NCBI RefSeq assembly: GCF_008831285.2
Contig: NC_045139.1
Span: 5,616,704-5,680,703 of the forward strand
Origin: Nymphaea colorata
Lineage: Eukaryota > Streptophyta > Magnoliopsida > Nymphaeales > Nymphaeaceae
DNA length: 64,000 nucleotides
Direction: 5' to 3'
In this document: positions 49,904-62,093 of the stretch, in pieces
How the letters are laid out: the number at the start of each line of letters is the position of its first letter
Position numbering within the stretch: position 1 is the stretch's first letter
Notes under the pieces: model-generated
What the model saw: only the letters and a program-made list of their open reading frames with translations
Told to the model about the DNA's origin: nothing
Database searches by the model: none
Program-made: the position numbers and the translations under genes

Positions 49904-52900
49904 CTTGGTAAACATATTTACTTGGGGGAAAAAAAATCCTGATTACCACAGAAAGGCTAAATATTTCAGACTCCCAACTCACTTTTGCTAATTGCTGAGA
50001 ATGACATAGGGAAAATTTGCATTGCAACTTGCTTCATGGCTTTACTTCCAGGGGAACCTGCAAGAGCTAGTTCCTTCAGGAACGGATAGACACTTTCAAA
50101 CCTTTCAGTTGCCTGTAAAACCAAACCATTAGTAATTGATTGAAAAGTAAGCCCAGTCTGCCTGATCAGTAAATAAATTGATGGATATGCAAGAGAAGTT
50201 TACCTTGATCCGAGCTGAAGAACTAGGGAAGGTAGCTTGCATCAACAAATCCAGTGCAGCTGGTGGTACCAGGCGCTCTCCCTTTCTCACAGCACCATTC
50301 AATAGAACAGGCTTTGCTTTAGGGCTTGACAAGATTCTATATAGGAACGTGTTTCAGAAACAATGTAAACCTTAAGGCACTTGGACTGGAAACTGAACAG
50401 CACGAACCTTTCCAATAATTGCAGAGCCAGGTCCCTTGAATGGGGATTGCTTGATTTCCCTACAGCCAAAGGCAGCAGGATTTGGACCCACAAAGCCATC
50501 CCTACAGCAATATCACCCTGACATGCCTAAGAACAACAAAGGCAAATAATCAATAGTAAGTTCATTGCACTCATAAAGATATGAAAGTAACAGTTAAGAA
50601 ATAAGGTTTACCTGGGCAATAACCCATACTAAGACAGGAAGTTTATCTTGCCCTTGATACTTTGAACTGGTTTTGAGTGTTTGCAACAGGTTGAATAATG
50701 CATCAGGTTTCCGCCTTAGCACCATAGCCAAAACAAGAAAAATGGCTACCTGCAGTTATAATATGAATATTCAACAATGCCACAAAAGCAACTGCTAGAA
50801 TGGAAAATTCATATATTTGGATGTGACCTTTGTAAATATCATAACCGAACCAACCCACCCCCCCCCCCCCACCAACACACAAAAAGAAAAAACAACAACA
50901 ACAACCTTCCCAATTCCTCAATTAAAATAACTGGCCCCACCCCTGAAATTTTATCAGAAAAATCTACATATTGTCTGCAACACAACAAAAGAAAAAGACT
51001 CCATGCATGATTTAGGAAATCTAGAGAAGACTAGAAAAGAGATGGTATCTCTTTGTCAAGCAACTGTATCATACAAATCTGTTGAAGCAGAACCAGCAAT
51101 ATCTCTTTGTCAACTGAAGAAATATGAGGGTAAAGGAGGAGCCAAAGGTTGAAGATAGGCTTGGGAATGACACAAGGGTAGTTAGAACTAGAAGGGACTT
51201 CAGCCAATGCATATAGCCTGGCAGTGAGGTCTAGTCACTCCGTTTTGTGATCTATGGAAGTGCTAGTCTACTTGCCTACTTAAATTGCAAGAATTTGATC
51301 AGGTATGAATAACTGGCACTCATTTTAGTGGCATATTGTGGGAACTGGGAACCTCATTTATAGGATCACTCCATTCTGTCGCGCTTTCTTTTACGACTAG
51401 TGGATGCATGGCTACCCATAGGTCTCAAGGAAGTCTGCATCGTACAGTCTAGACTCCAGAAAGGCAGAAAGTATTTCTAGAAAAGTGCAGTGTGGCAGTG
51501 CTTTGTTTTTCTATTGCAATTTACTCTAGAATGCTGATGTAAATTGACATGGTCTATTATTTCACAAGAAACAACTATTCCTATACCAGCCTCCAACAAA
51601 CTGAGTAGGCAAAATTTAAAGATGAGGTATAACAAAATTGACCTTCCCAAACAAGGTCAGCAAAATTTCAAGATGAAATATAACAAAACTGTCATTAATT
51701 ATTTAAACAAAAAATATTTGAAGAAATCACATGGAAACGTTACATGGAAGATGTCTCAGGGAAAAGAATATGACCTGTGCCTTGGAAGATGGCTGCTGAG
51801 TGGATTTCTTTGAGCCTTTAGCAGTTCCCTGATGGGCTACAAGGTCAGCGATTATACTATCCAATCCCCACAAAACAAAGTCACTAAGGGCATCTATAGG
51901 TATGTGGCCAATCCAGTCAACAGATGTTTTGTATACATCTTCGGCAATGGAATTCAATGGGACCTGAAATTTAAGAAAAAATGAAAATGAAATAATTATA
52001 ACATGTGGACAAAAAATCTCTAACGCATAGTGAATGTTCTACCAGAGAAAAAGAGAATGTGCTGAATGTTCATATGAGCAAGACATCAGAAAAACTGTTT
52101 CGTTGGGATGAATTTCTAATGATTTCAGGAAGTTATTCACAAAGAAAATAAGATTATTCTGAACATAAACTAGACATCTTTCAAAAAAATAATATTAACT
52201 CGTTTTATTTTCTCATTCTACACAATCAAAAGTATTTAGACAATCCACCAATATGTTATCTCATAAGACATTGGTGAAAAAAACCTAATGGCTGAACAAT
52301 GGTGCTGAATCACCAGTCAATAGAAAATCAATGAGAATTTAAGCATTCACAATCCAATCAGCTCACAAACAATACAGACAGGTCAACATGAAAGCAGCTT
52401 CAAGTATGCTAAGGTTCAGTTCATGAACGACAAACATGAATGATGCTGCAGAAGCTCCTTTGCACCATTCAAATAAAAAGCAAGGAATACACCGACTAAG
52501 ATAAATCAGAAAGTAATGGTCGAATTTGCTAAACATAAAGCTTCAAGATAGCCCATCATAATAAGTAGGAGGACCAAGAACAAACAGATAATGACCGTTC
52601 TTTAGTTTACTTCATGAGTAAAGTAATCAAAACTTGCAGCAAAACCTCATAATGAAAGTATTTGTTGTTGGACACAAGCACATTCATCAATGTAACAAAG
52701 ACAACAACTGACTATAGGAGAAAAGTAGGAAGAATCTGATCAACTACTATATTTACACCCGTAACAACTAACAAATGTATTCTATAATGTAGAAGCAGGT
52801 TATCTAAAACCAACGTAACCTTTGCTAGAAAAAAGCTCCACAACGTCCACATTTTTATACTAGAGTAACTTATGCCCGAAACAATGAAACCATGATTACC

Positions 52901-54150
52901 CATTAAACATTCTATTTCAGGCCGACTTGAAAATTTTCTTGGGAAAACTGACTCCAAGAAATGGATAAATGGAAATGCATGCGAAAGAAATTTAGGAACT
53001 CAATAATCAAGATTTTGTGGAACAGATATCAATCTGTAACTACGCAAGTTATCATCGGCATCTTTCAGTCGATGTTAGTTCCTACAGGCATGTTGCACTC
53101 CATTTATCCGTACAACAGGGACAAGTGAGCACGCATCATTACGGAGCTCGATCAATCCAATTTCATAGATAAGCGGGTTCATCAAAGCCCACCATGGGAA
53201 ATAAAAAGATCGAAGCTTCTCTGTAATGCTTAACTGGCACAAAAAAACTGTACCAGAAGATATCACGATCACGTTCCAAACAACCATCACCCTGCAAGAA
53301 CTACAACTAAATTCGGAATTTGCATCAGAAGTAACTTCAAGAAATCGAAACCTATGCATGCACATGTTCTATTCACCAACAACAGCAGTTCCCAAATTCT
53401 CAGCAGCAATCGACTCACATCCACGATCTTCGAAACGGGAGATTCTTTGAACATCTTGGTCCATGGGAACTGAGACGAGCTGACCGCGGAGAACGCCCTC
53501 GCATAGTAATCTGCAAATCTCATCAGCTGAATATCCGGCGCATTTTGATATGAACCCTAATTCATAAACCCAAAAACACAAAAATCAAGACTTTTTCAAA
53601 GTCTACTCCTCCAGGAATCAAAGTTCCACAAATCCAAGACCAGAAAACGCATGGATCACGATAAACCGCTGGAAACGACAAGAAAGAACCATAGATCGAG
53701 ACACACGGAGATATCCACGAGGAAAGCCGAGAGATTTGAAGGGTCAATCTTGGAGGCAGCCTCTGCAACGGTGACCTTCGGTTTCTTAGCCTTCTTCTGC
53801 TTCATCTTTTTCTCCTCCGCGGCGGTGGCCCCGTTCGGGTGCGAATTCTCGGCGTCGCTGTCCTCATCGGAGGTCCCAGCAGCGGCGGCCGCGGCTGGCT
53901 TCGCGAGAAACTCGGCCTGAAGGGAAGCCTTCTGGGCCTCTACTACGCGTTTCCGGCGCTCCTCAGCGTGCTGCTCCACGGATCGGAAGACGTTTCCGGC
54001 CTTATCGCCGTTAGCACGGATCGTGTCTCCGGAGGTGGAATTCTCGGGCTTCGACTTCCGCTGGCGCTTGTGGTAGACGACCTTCTGCCATCCGTGATTG
54101 CTCTGGGAATTCTCGACAGCTTCCACATAATTCGCAGAGCTTTCCTCCAT
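48849..54150 (-). CDS. TMEM214-like (DUF2359) transmembrane protein, ten exons
   Basis: A 578-aa plant homologue of TMEM214, an ER membrane protein family, resembling Arabidopsis At1g70770/At1g23170. Exons in transcript order: 53707-54150, 53419-53556, 51775-51963, 50612-50749, 50408-50517, 50204-50336, 49983-50112, 49410-49489, 49176-49310, 48849-49088. All introns are GT..AG and the phases close. The N-terminus is hydrophilic (NHGWQKVVYHKRQRK, then a Lys/Glu-rich stretch). The family core is in exons 2-3: APDIQLMRFADYYARAFSAV, SSQFPWTKMFKESPVSKIVD and YKTSVDWIGHIPIDALSDFV. Exon 4 has a hydrophobic VAIFLVLAMVL. The last exon has a membrane segment, TSLLITLAVGVAVYAVAS. Exon 2 must start at the AG|GGTTCATATC acceptor, because the later AG before CTGATG would lose the conserved YQNAPDIQ. 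The ATG at 54150 follows a TATA box and purine-rich leader. Confidence 0.92.
49863..49903. repeat. (TG)n(AG)n microsatellite in TMEM214-like intron 7
   Basis: A TG run passes directly into an AG run between exons 7 and 8. A 13-base C run also occurs in intron 3 near 50858-50870. Confidence 0.9.
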
Positions 54151-54232
54151 CTTGAAAGTTGAAACCACAGAAAGAAGAGGAAGAAAAAAGAAAGAAGAAG
54201 ACGCAGAAGAGAAAAACGGAGAAACGCACGAG

Positions 54233-54242
54233 CTTTTATATC
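54233..54242 (-). promoter_or_regulatory. TATA box of the TMEM214-like gene
   Basis: Read on the minus strand the sequence is GATATAAAAG. The expected transcription start is near 54205-54210, leaving a short purine-poor/TC-rich leader of about 55-60 nt before the ATG at 54150. Confidence 0.6.
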
Positions 54243-54509
54243 GCTACATTTGCGCTTCGCTTACCAAAATAGCCTCGTCATTTATTATATACCTACAGAG
54301 TATTTTTATTATCTCTATCTTACCATGAATTCCTTTAAATATCATTATTTTATTATAATTGATTTTAACAAAAAAAAAATTGTACATGTGGCTCTGGAAG
54401 ATGGGATACTTGTCTTTTAAATAGGTAAAAAATTTCAAATTTTATTATTTCGATTATTTTAGTGAATAAAAATGCATCCCCTTTCCTCACTAATGTTGAC
54501 GACCCTATT

Positions 54510-54660
54510 GACGATATTCGATTGAACTGTTCTAAAGAAAATTAAAAAAATTAAATCGAATACATTTTATAAACAAAATCAAATTGGACTTTAATTTAAG
54601 AAATGACATCTAAATGGATTCAAATTCAGTTTCAAATAAATATTCAATGGATTTTTTAAT
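54510..54660. repeat. CAGATT/GGATTT-rich dispersed repeat, partial copy 2
   Basis: The phrases GATTGAACTGTTCTAAAG, AAATTGGACTTTAATTTAAG and AAATGACATCTAAATGGATT match, in order, the copy at about 63490-63905 and the one at 22840-23215. Only the left part of the family is present. Confidence 0.6.
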
Positions 54661-55389
54661 ATGATAAAAATAATGGAACGCGGTTAATATCCAAAAAGTC
54701 TTTTAAAGATTGGCCGCGTAAATTCGTTTTCAGTAAAAATGTTAAAAAAAGAATAAAATAAAAAAAATAAATGGTGGGGTATGTTGGGCAATAAGTGAAA
54801 AGAAGTGGACATTGTTGGGAGTCCAAATATGAAATCCAAAGCCGCCACACGTCAAGGGTGACCAGATCCGATTAAGGCGAGGATCCACGTTCTTTCCATT
54901 TTCTCAAAACTAAAATTTGTCATTTTAGATTCACCGGAATCAATTATCCGTCTTTCATGGGTCCCCGGTTCGGGGCAGAACTGCTGACCGGTTCGATCTA
55001 AAATCCGATGGAGATTCCCCTCTTGGTCCACCACTTTTCGTTAGGAGTCCATAATTTATTCTAAATTGGACATTTTGCACCTCTTTTTAATGTATTCAGG
55101 AAAACCGCTTAAAGCTTAAAAAAATTTGCTGCTTACTGGCTGAGACAGCGAGACTGAGAGACTTCTGCCTCCTACTTTTATTAAAACTGAATGAAAGAAT
55201 ACAAACAAATCAAGAAAAACTAGAAGAGATCGCAACAGACCCACTCAACAGAGACCATATGTCATATTTCATCCCAAAGATTAAAGCCTTTCCTCCCTTA
55301 GGTAAGATCTAAATGCAAACTTCTTTTATCTTTTCAATTATTCCATTTATATGGAATAAACTTGAAACTAAGTCAGATATTACATTTTA

Positions 55390-55900
55390 AGGAATGTTCC
55401 GTAATGATTGAAGCTCACTCTTACACCAGGCTCAAGCTCCTGGTTTGGTAGATCTCAACGTGCTCCCTAACTCTTCTTTCTCTTAAGAGAGAAGAAAGTC
55501 AGGGCAATTTTACTGATTAATTAATTGTCTCCTTTATATGTCTTTTGAAGATTTTTCTCAGACATTCATCCATTCTCCCTCTTACGCGACCCCAATTTGA
55601 AATGTTAAATCAGCTCTGCTACCAACTTTCACAATATGACTTAAGATACACGTGACCCCAATTCGAAATGTTAAATCAGCTCTCCCACCAACTTTCACAA
55701 TACGAACACACTCTCCACAGCAGGTTCAGGCTCCTAGTCTTGCAGGTCTCAATCTACCCCCTAGAAGCTTCAATTCCTCCTTTGAAATGAATAAAAACCA
55801 ATGCATTCTACCTCCTAACCGACCACTTAATTTGTATGCTTTTAAACCAATACATTTTACCTCTTAACCGCCTACATAATTTGTATGTTTTTAAATATTT
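55390..55900. repeat. Unclassified repeat with internal duplications
   Basis: A 52-bp block (GACCCCAATTTGAAATG...) at 55588-55639 is repeated at 55654-55705 with few changes. A CAGGCTCAAGCTCCTGGT-like phrase near 55427 recurs as CAGGTTCAGGCTCCTAGT near 55720. A 49-bp unit is in tandem at 55798-55846 and 55847-55895 (CCAATGCATTCTACCTCC, then CCAATACATTTTACCTCT). The block is probably a transposon remnant. No protein or ends were recognised. Confidence 0.6.
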
Positions 55901-56139
55901 CTCTTCATCTTCGATATGAGACTAAACTTTCACATGTTTATACTTACTCCTCAGGGTAATTCTGATTCCAAAAACAAATCAGAATTTAAAATGTCTGCCA
56001 CCAAACTGCCCATCAAGAAATTGGCTGCATTCCTTCATATTTAACTCTAAATGAAAACATTTAGCTGACCATTTATCATACCAAAATTTAATCATTCCTT
56101 CTCCAATTCTCTAGACTGCTTGACTAGACCAATGTCTTT

Positions 56140-57700
56140 CCATTCAGGGGCGAAATCAAGATTTTCTTTAGGAACAGGCCGACAGTCCAACCTCTGAATT
56201 TGGGTAGGGCCAACTGAATTCAAATACAAAAAAAACCATGGTGTAATTAAAAAAAAAGTATTTTTTTCATTGGCCGGGGTGGATCTATGGCTTAAGCTCC
56301 CTCCCCCCTGTTTCCATCTCGGACAACTCCTCCCCAAAACCAAGAACTTCTTTTGTCCCCTTAAACCATTTGCCCTTTCATAGCATTTACCGACAACAAG
56401 TTTGACGCAAAAAATAGAAGTGCAGTGCCTGTATTTGGCATCACAGTAAAAGAAGTAGGCCTGAAAATGAAAGGTTTTTCAACCGAATGGAAGCGATACG
56501 GATCGGTTCTCAGTGAGACGAGTCGTAGCTGGTCCGGTGTTGGCTCTAAGAACGTGTACGATTTGGAGCCTTGACCTTCGCTGGGACTGCATTCTGACCC
56601 ACCCAATCTTCATCGGATCCGGTAAGTAGGATCCGGATCTTCGGACCGATACCGGGTCTTACCTAACCAAAAAGGTAGATGATCTCTCTTTGGACCTTTG
56701 ACTTGGAATGGGTCAAACCAAGCCAGCAGTTTTTTATTTAATTTGTCAAAACTTTTTGAAAAAAAAAAAGTTTCAATTACGACAACTTAAAATCTTGTGG
56801 CTAATGCTTTTTTTTAATTTTGAGAGAGAGAGAGAGTTCCTCTTATGTATAAAGGTTGTTTTCTGTGTCGTAAACGATGCACTTGCTATACTTCAACTTG
56901 CATATTGATATTTTCCTTTTGTCTCTCTTGCAGATTCCGTTAATGTGTTTCTTCACCAATTCATGTGACTTGATGCCAATTACAAATGTTAAAAATTTTA
57001 AAATATATATATATATATATATATATAAAGTATTTTACAAAGTAAAAATGAAAGAAAAACATGAAATGTGGAAGTTTTAAGTTAACTACAAAATTGAATG
57101 GGATACCCTGAAGAGGTGGTGAAAGTTTGCTTTCTTTTTTTAGGATTCAGGGTTGCAATTGGCTATAGTGTCGTGCATCTACCATTTACAATTTAAAGAA
57201 ATAGCATTTTATGAAAATCACGAGATCATTTCAATTCAAATAAGCCGATTGAACATGAACCGAGCTGATTTTCCGCTAAAACCAACACTGATTAGGTAAC
57301 AAAAAAACAACACTAAAGTATCTTCAAATTATTGTCGTAACGTATGTAATCTCGAATGATATTGTGATAGGATTTGTATCTCTGCACATTCTGAAAAGAA
57401 TGAAGATTATTTATACGTTGAAAGTTTCTGCATCCATTTTCTTATTTAATATTTAGAAAATTGTGGTTCTTTCTTTATGATTTTGAGAGAAAATACTGCA
57501 AAACCTATTGTCATTATTATGATATTATTTAATATTCTCTTTTTCCTTTTGGTCTTTGCAGTTTTTAAACAATATGAGTCCAGTTTTAGGTTCCAACATT
57601 CTTTTAGTAAGGTAACTTAACCAAAGTAATTGAAATCGATCTTGGGAATCTAAAACACCTTATGATATAATTGGAAAAACAAAACAGTCAGATATCCTGA
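56140..57700. other. Spacer, no gene recognised
   Basis: AT-rich, with an AG run at about 56823-56835 and a (TA)n run at about 57003-57027. A CAGGGGCGAAATCAAGATTT phrase at about 56144 resembles the common end of plant non-autonomous elements. Its partner end was not found. Confidence 0.35.
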
Positions 57701-59600
57701 GAATCTAAGCATTGAGATTAAGATCGTTTTTTAAATAGATGCCTTTGACGCCTCCTGAATTTTGTCAAACAAGATAAATGGTTCTGATTCTGCATTTGCC
57801 TTTTTCCGACCACCCACTTGACAAAGTGGTGTTCTTGCTCCGTCAGATCCGCACCAGTAACCTCTTGTTTCTCTTTCTCCTATCCTGAAGCGCTTCATTC
57901 TTCCTTTCGCTCTGCCTTTCACTTACTTCCGGTGTTGCATCGACTGCATCATGAGGTCGCCTTCCGGATTCAATGGCTTCAAGCGTTCTCGTACGCTTGA
58001 ACCTTGCAGGTGTTTCTATTCGTGAGGATGATCTTAATTCTTAAACGATTGGGGTCTGGTAGCGGACGCCTTGGGAGACTAGAGAAGCACGGATGTTATG
58101 GTCAGGTTCCTTCAACTTAATTGAAGTTGTTGATTCTCCCACCTTGAGGTATCTGCATTGGCCATACCCCCTCCTGTGGCTGCTGCTGCTTCTCATGGTC
58201 GTTGTTCCTGTTTGAGGATGTTCCGCTCTGCATGCAGAGATCTGGGCACCAATCGTTTTGCCTTAGTAAGTTGCCCGGCTTTCATCTGCGACTCAAACAG
58301 GGGGTGATCTGATCCCATTTCCCAGAACCATTGTTTCATCTTGATCCATCGTTGCTATTTTGGACTTCCAATCTTTTGTGGAAGCCAGCTTTGATTCAGA
58401 CATCTTAGCTACAGGCCGGGAAGTGGCACATTCACTATTGTTCGGTTCCACAATCCAATCAATATCCTCCCCTTTCCATCTGAAATATACTCTAATTCCT
58501 TAGTTTTTATCATTTAGCTTTCATATTTTGAGTCAACGCCTATGCAGATCATGTGCTTGAAGAAATGAACCGTTTTGTCATTTTTACCTTTTAACCATAG
58601 TTCGAATTTTTATGGCGGTAGCTTCTTCTCAGGTTGCACGGTTTTCGAAAAATATACCTTGCTGAAGTAGCCATCACCGGTTTCCATTGTGAAACTTGTA
58701 CTATTGTTGCAAAGTTCAAGCTTATCTATCCAAGGGCTGTTAAAAGAATGATCATTAACTGCTCGCCTTCACTGAATAGTTACCGAAAGAAGCTGAAGTT
58801 GAGATGCAGTTTGATGCCTTCTGCACGCACGCAGATCATCGTCTGCAACTGCTTTGGAGTTTAAGTGATCTGTCTTCCACATCATCGAGCAAAGCTATTG
58901 GGTCTAGTTGGTAAATCATTGCACTACTGCTGCTCTTTTGCCTTTTCAGTCGGTCCTGTAAATGGTTCACTTTCTTTGTTTTATTTGACTTTATTTGATG
59001 AGAAAAAAGAATCAAACAAGTTCAAGTCCGTAGGTTATATCTTGATGTTGCAGCACTCCCCTGTTTCTTCATATGGCTGACTAAGTTCTTACAGTGCTCC
59101 AACTAAGGAATGAGATACTTTTTTATAGATTTCCAACTCTGAGGAGTGAGAGACTCTGATTGTGTGTTTATTTCCTTCCATCAAGTTAGTTGAATGAGTT
59201 TGCAAGTTAGAACTGGAGTCAAGATGCAAAAGGCATTAATTAGTGAATTTCGTTATGGTTGCCTAATGAGATGTGCTTTATCATGAAATCAGGCCTCAGA
59301 AGCTGGAATTTGCTCAAGTTTTTGACGGAAATTACCTAGGGAAGTCTGCTTGGATCAAAGACGATGGGGGGTAGCATCTAATTCATGACCCTAAAACATC
59401 TAATTCATGACCTTAAAATCCTTCTCTTCATGGGCATACAAAAAAGTGAAAGTTTTGATAGACAAATTCACAGCAGAACTGCCCCATTCTCCCATATATC
59501 ATCATTGTAAGGCCACTATCCTTTTGATTTACTGGTAAGAAAAGGACCTCAATGTACTGGTAACTTGAAAGTTGAGAATGTTGTAACACAACTTGGTCGG
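57700..59600. other. GC-richer stretch, possibly transcribed, no gene recognised
   Basis: About 57780-58400 is less AT-rich than the surroundings and looks like leader sequence (pyrimidine-rich, then ATGAGGTCGCC and ATGGCTTCAAGC starts near 57951 and 57972). The frames from these starts close after about 20 codons, and a possible donor GCAG|GTGTTT near 58009 leads to no convincing second exon. It may be a non-coding transcript, a gene relic or an unrecognised short gene. Confidence 0.3.
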
Positions 59601-60052
59601 CAGCAGGTGGGTGGTTGTATTTTTCATCTAAGCGGCAGGCAAATTAATGTCATATACCCAACATCGTTCCAGCTGCTTTCCCCCATTGATTACTGCTTTT
59701 TTTTTTTTTTAACTGTATTAAGCACGTATTAATACAGTTTTCTTGAGTAATAAAGGTTGCAGGCCAACCTCCAGCAGGACTATTTCTTCTTCTTCTTAAT
59801 GTTTTAGACCTTAAAAGGTTTGGTTGTCATAAAAGAGAAAAAAAAGTTAATAAGGATGAATGCGTTCCTCATCTGCTGATTTGCCATCAAAACTCTGTAT
59901 AATAGTTCACGCGTACGTCTAGCTCTAAAGTGGCACAAGATTTGGAATATAATAGAAATGTAATAGAAATAGTAGACCAATGCATTCAAAATTTTCAACA
60001 TCTTCTTATGAGTATACAACGTAATGCAGGAAGGCTTTGATTCTCTAGTAAT

Positions 60053-62093
60053 TCAAGGATTGTGGTGCAAATGTGAAACAATACGGACAACAGACCATCC
60101 TAGAGAAGCCTCAACAGAATTATGGCCCAATTTTTCAAATATCAGAGCAACACGAGGAGAAGCTTTCCATGTAGACGCCAGTTCATCTCTAATCTGCAGC
60201 TTCTCTCTATGATTGAGCAAATTGCAGAACTTAATCTTCATCTGCCTAAGTGCCTGTGAGTTGGATAGCATGAATTTTGCGAAACTCATGTCAACTTTGT
60301 CACTGAAGTCATTTATTGTAACTTCTTTGAGGTGTTCATGACAAGCAAAGCGCTTCTGATTTTGCCAGTAGTCTTCTGCACTGATGAGCTTCTGACCACA
60401 AATAGGTAAACCAGTCTGGGAAAAAAGAAAAAACATATGAAAAGAGATATTAGCAAATATGAAATCCCTGCAAAAATACATTTTTAGATTAATGACTTCA
60501 ATAGGAATCATGTATGTGATTTGTGAGTATGACCTTCATAACTAGCTTCTGCAGGATGGGTGAATTTTGCAGCAAACAGGCAATCAGTGTCATCTCTGAC
60601 GGTGTCTTCAACTTCAAATCCATAGACAAATTCAATTCTACCAAAGAGTAGAAACCACCATTGCCTGTGCTATTGTAGACACATGGACAAATTGGACCCT
60701 AAAATCAAACAAGAAAGAGACCAACATTCCATAAGAAAAACCAAAAGAAAACCAGAAGAAGTACTCTTGGCAACTGATTTTTGCTTCTATCGTAAGGATA
60801 GTAGAAAGAGAAGCAAAATAACGAGTGCTGGAGCTAAATGTCAGAATTATGAAAGAGGATTTGGAATATTTTTGCTTTTATCTTCAGTTACTCGCAGCTG
60901 ATAAAATGCAGTGGAAAACATGAAATCTAAAAAGAACAATTGACAAAAACAAGATAAAATTTGAATGAATAGCAAAAACAAGCTCATGGTTGGTTGTTCA
61001 TATTTACACGCTGCAATTAAGGTATATACAACACAAATTAGGCAGTTAATAAAAAAATTTGAAACTTGGATGTTTTTGTTATTGCACTAGCAGTTAGGTG
61101 CCTTCCTGTAATGTTTAATATCTATTTATTTTGAAAATGCCATGTTACTACCAATGAAAACTAGCCTGACAAAAATAGTTCTTTATTTTTCTCATGCTAT
61201 CCGTACGTGTTTGACAACTTTATGCAAAATACAATATTATTGCAACATCAACAAGAAACATCTCTGACTACGTACTATAGAAGTAAATAAAACTGCAATT
61301 AGTTACGATAACTAGATCTGTGCTAGGTAAGGGAAATTTGGCATCTCACCTTGAAGTATGTGTTTATGCATAAGGTGATCCTCTTGAGACAAGGGAAGGC
61401 GCTCATGAATTTGATTAACCCATAACCAATTCCTCCATAGCCACCAAAGTGAATTGCATTAGGCTGTTCAACAGACCAAGAAACATGCTTAGTATCTGTG
61501 ACCACAGGCACACTGCAAGCCACCTCTAAGGACCTTAAGGTCTGCAACTCGACGCGCAGCGCGCCGAAGGATTCAAATCCAGAGCACTTGATCATCTTTA
61601 AGCTCTCAAGGCAGCGACAGCCAGAAAGCAGGCGGCGGAACTGATCAGAACTGAAGGTGGTGCAAGTGAGCTCCAAGGTTTTGAGGCTTCTGAAGTTGTT
61701 GATCTGCTCATGAATCACCTTGATCGCACAGTAGGTCAACTTCAGTGACTTCAGGAGCTTTCCATCTTTCTCATCACAACTGGTTAAGATCAGGTTGGTG
61801 CTTACAACGTTTATGAGGCTAGGTAACTTGGGAGTTCGACGATGCAATTGTACCCGTCTCTGATCACTGTCCTTGGCAATCGGAGTAGTCTGCCATGAAA
61901 GCAGAACTTGTTCTTTGACTCTGAACCTTCCCCAGGTCACGAAGACAATGCCGGGCACGAGGAGCCATGCGTCCTTCCACCTCTTCGACAGGATGGAGGT
62001 TGCCACTAAATCCTTCGTGGGCAAGCGAGAAAGGATGCAGGCGAGTATGTCATCAGGCAAGTCTGAGATGCGGTCACAGTTCTCCTCCTCCAT
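60053..62093 (-). CDS. F-box/LRR protein with FBD-like C-terminus, three exons
   Basis: Predicted substrate-recognition subunit of an SCF (Skp1-Cullin-F-box) ubiquitin ligase, 423 aa. Exons: 61350-62093, 60534-60698 and 60053-60415; all phase 0 with GT..AG introns. The F-box is near the N-terminus (ISDLPDDILACILSRLPTKD, then VATSILSKRWKDAW), the pattern of the large plant F-box/FBD/LRR group. Degenerate leucine-rich repeats follow (LKSLKLTYCAIKVI, FRSLKTLELTCTTF, CRCLESLKMIKCSGF, LQTLRSLEVACSV). The C-terminal part has LLQNSPILQKLVMK and FAKFMLSNSQALRQMKIKF, as in FBD regions. I chose the ATG at 62093 because it sits just before the F-box. An in-frame ATG at 62231 would add 46 residues without a recognisable motif. 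The target protein is unknown; this family expands rapidly, so orthology cannot be asserted. Confidence 0.85.
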
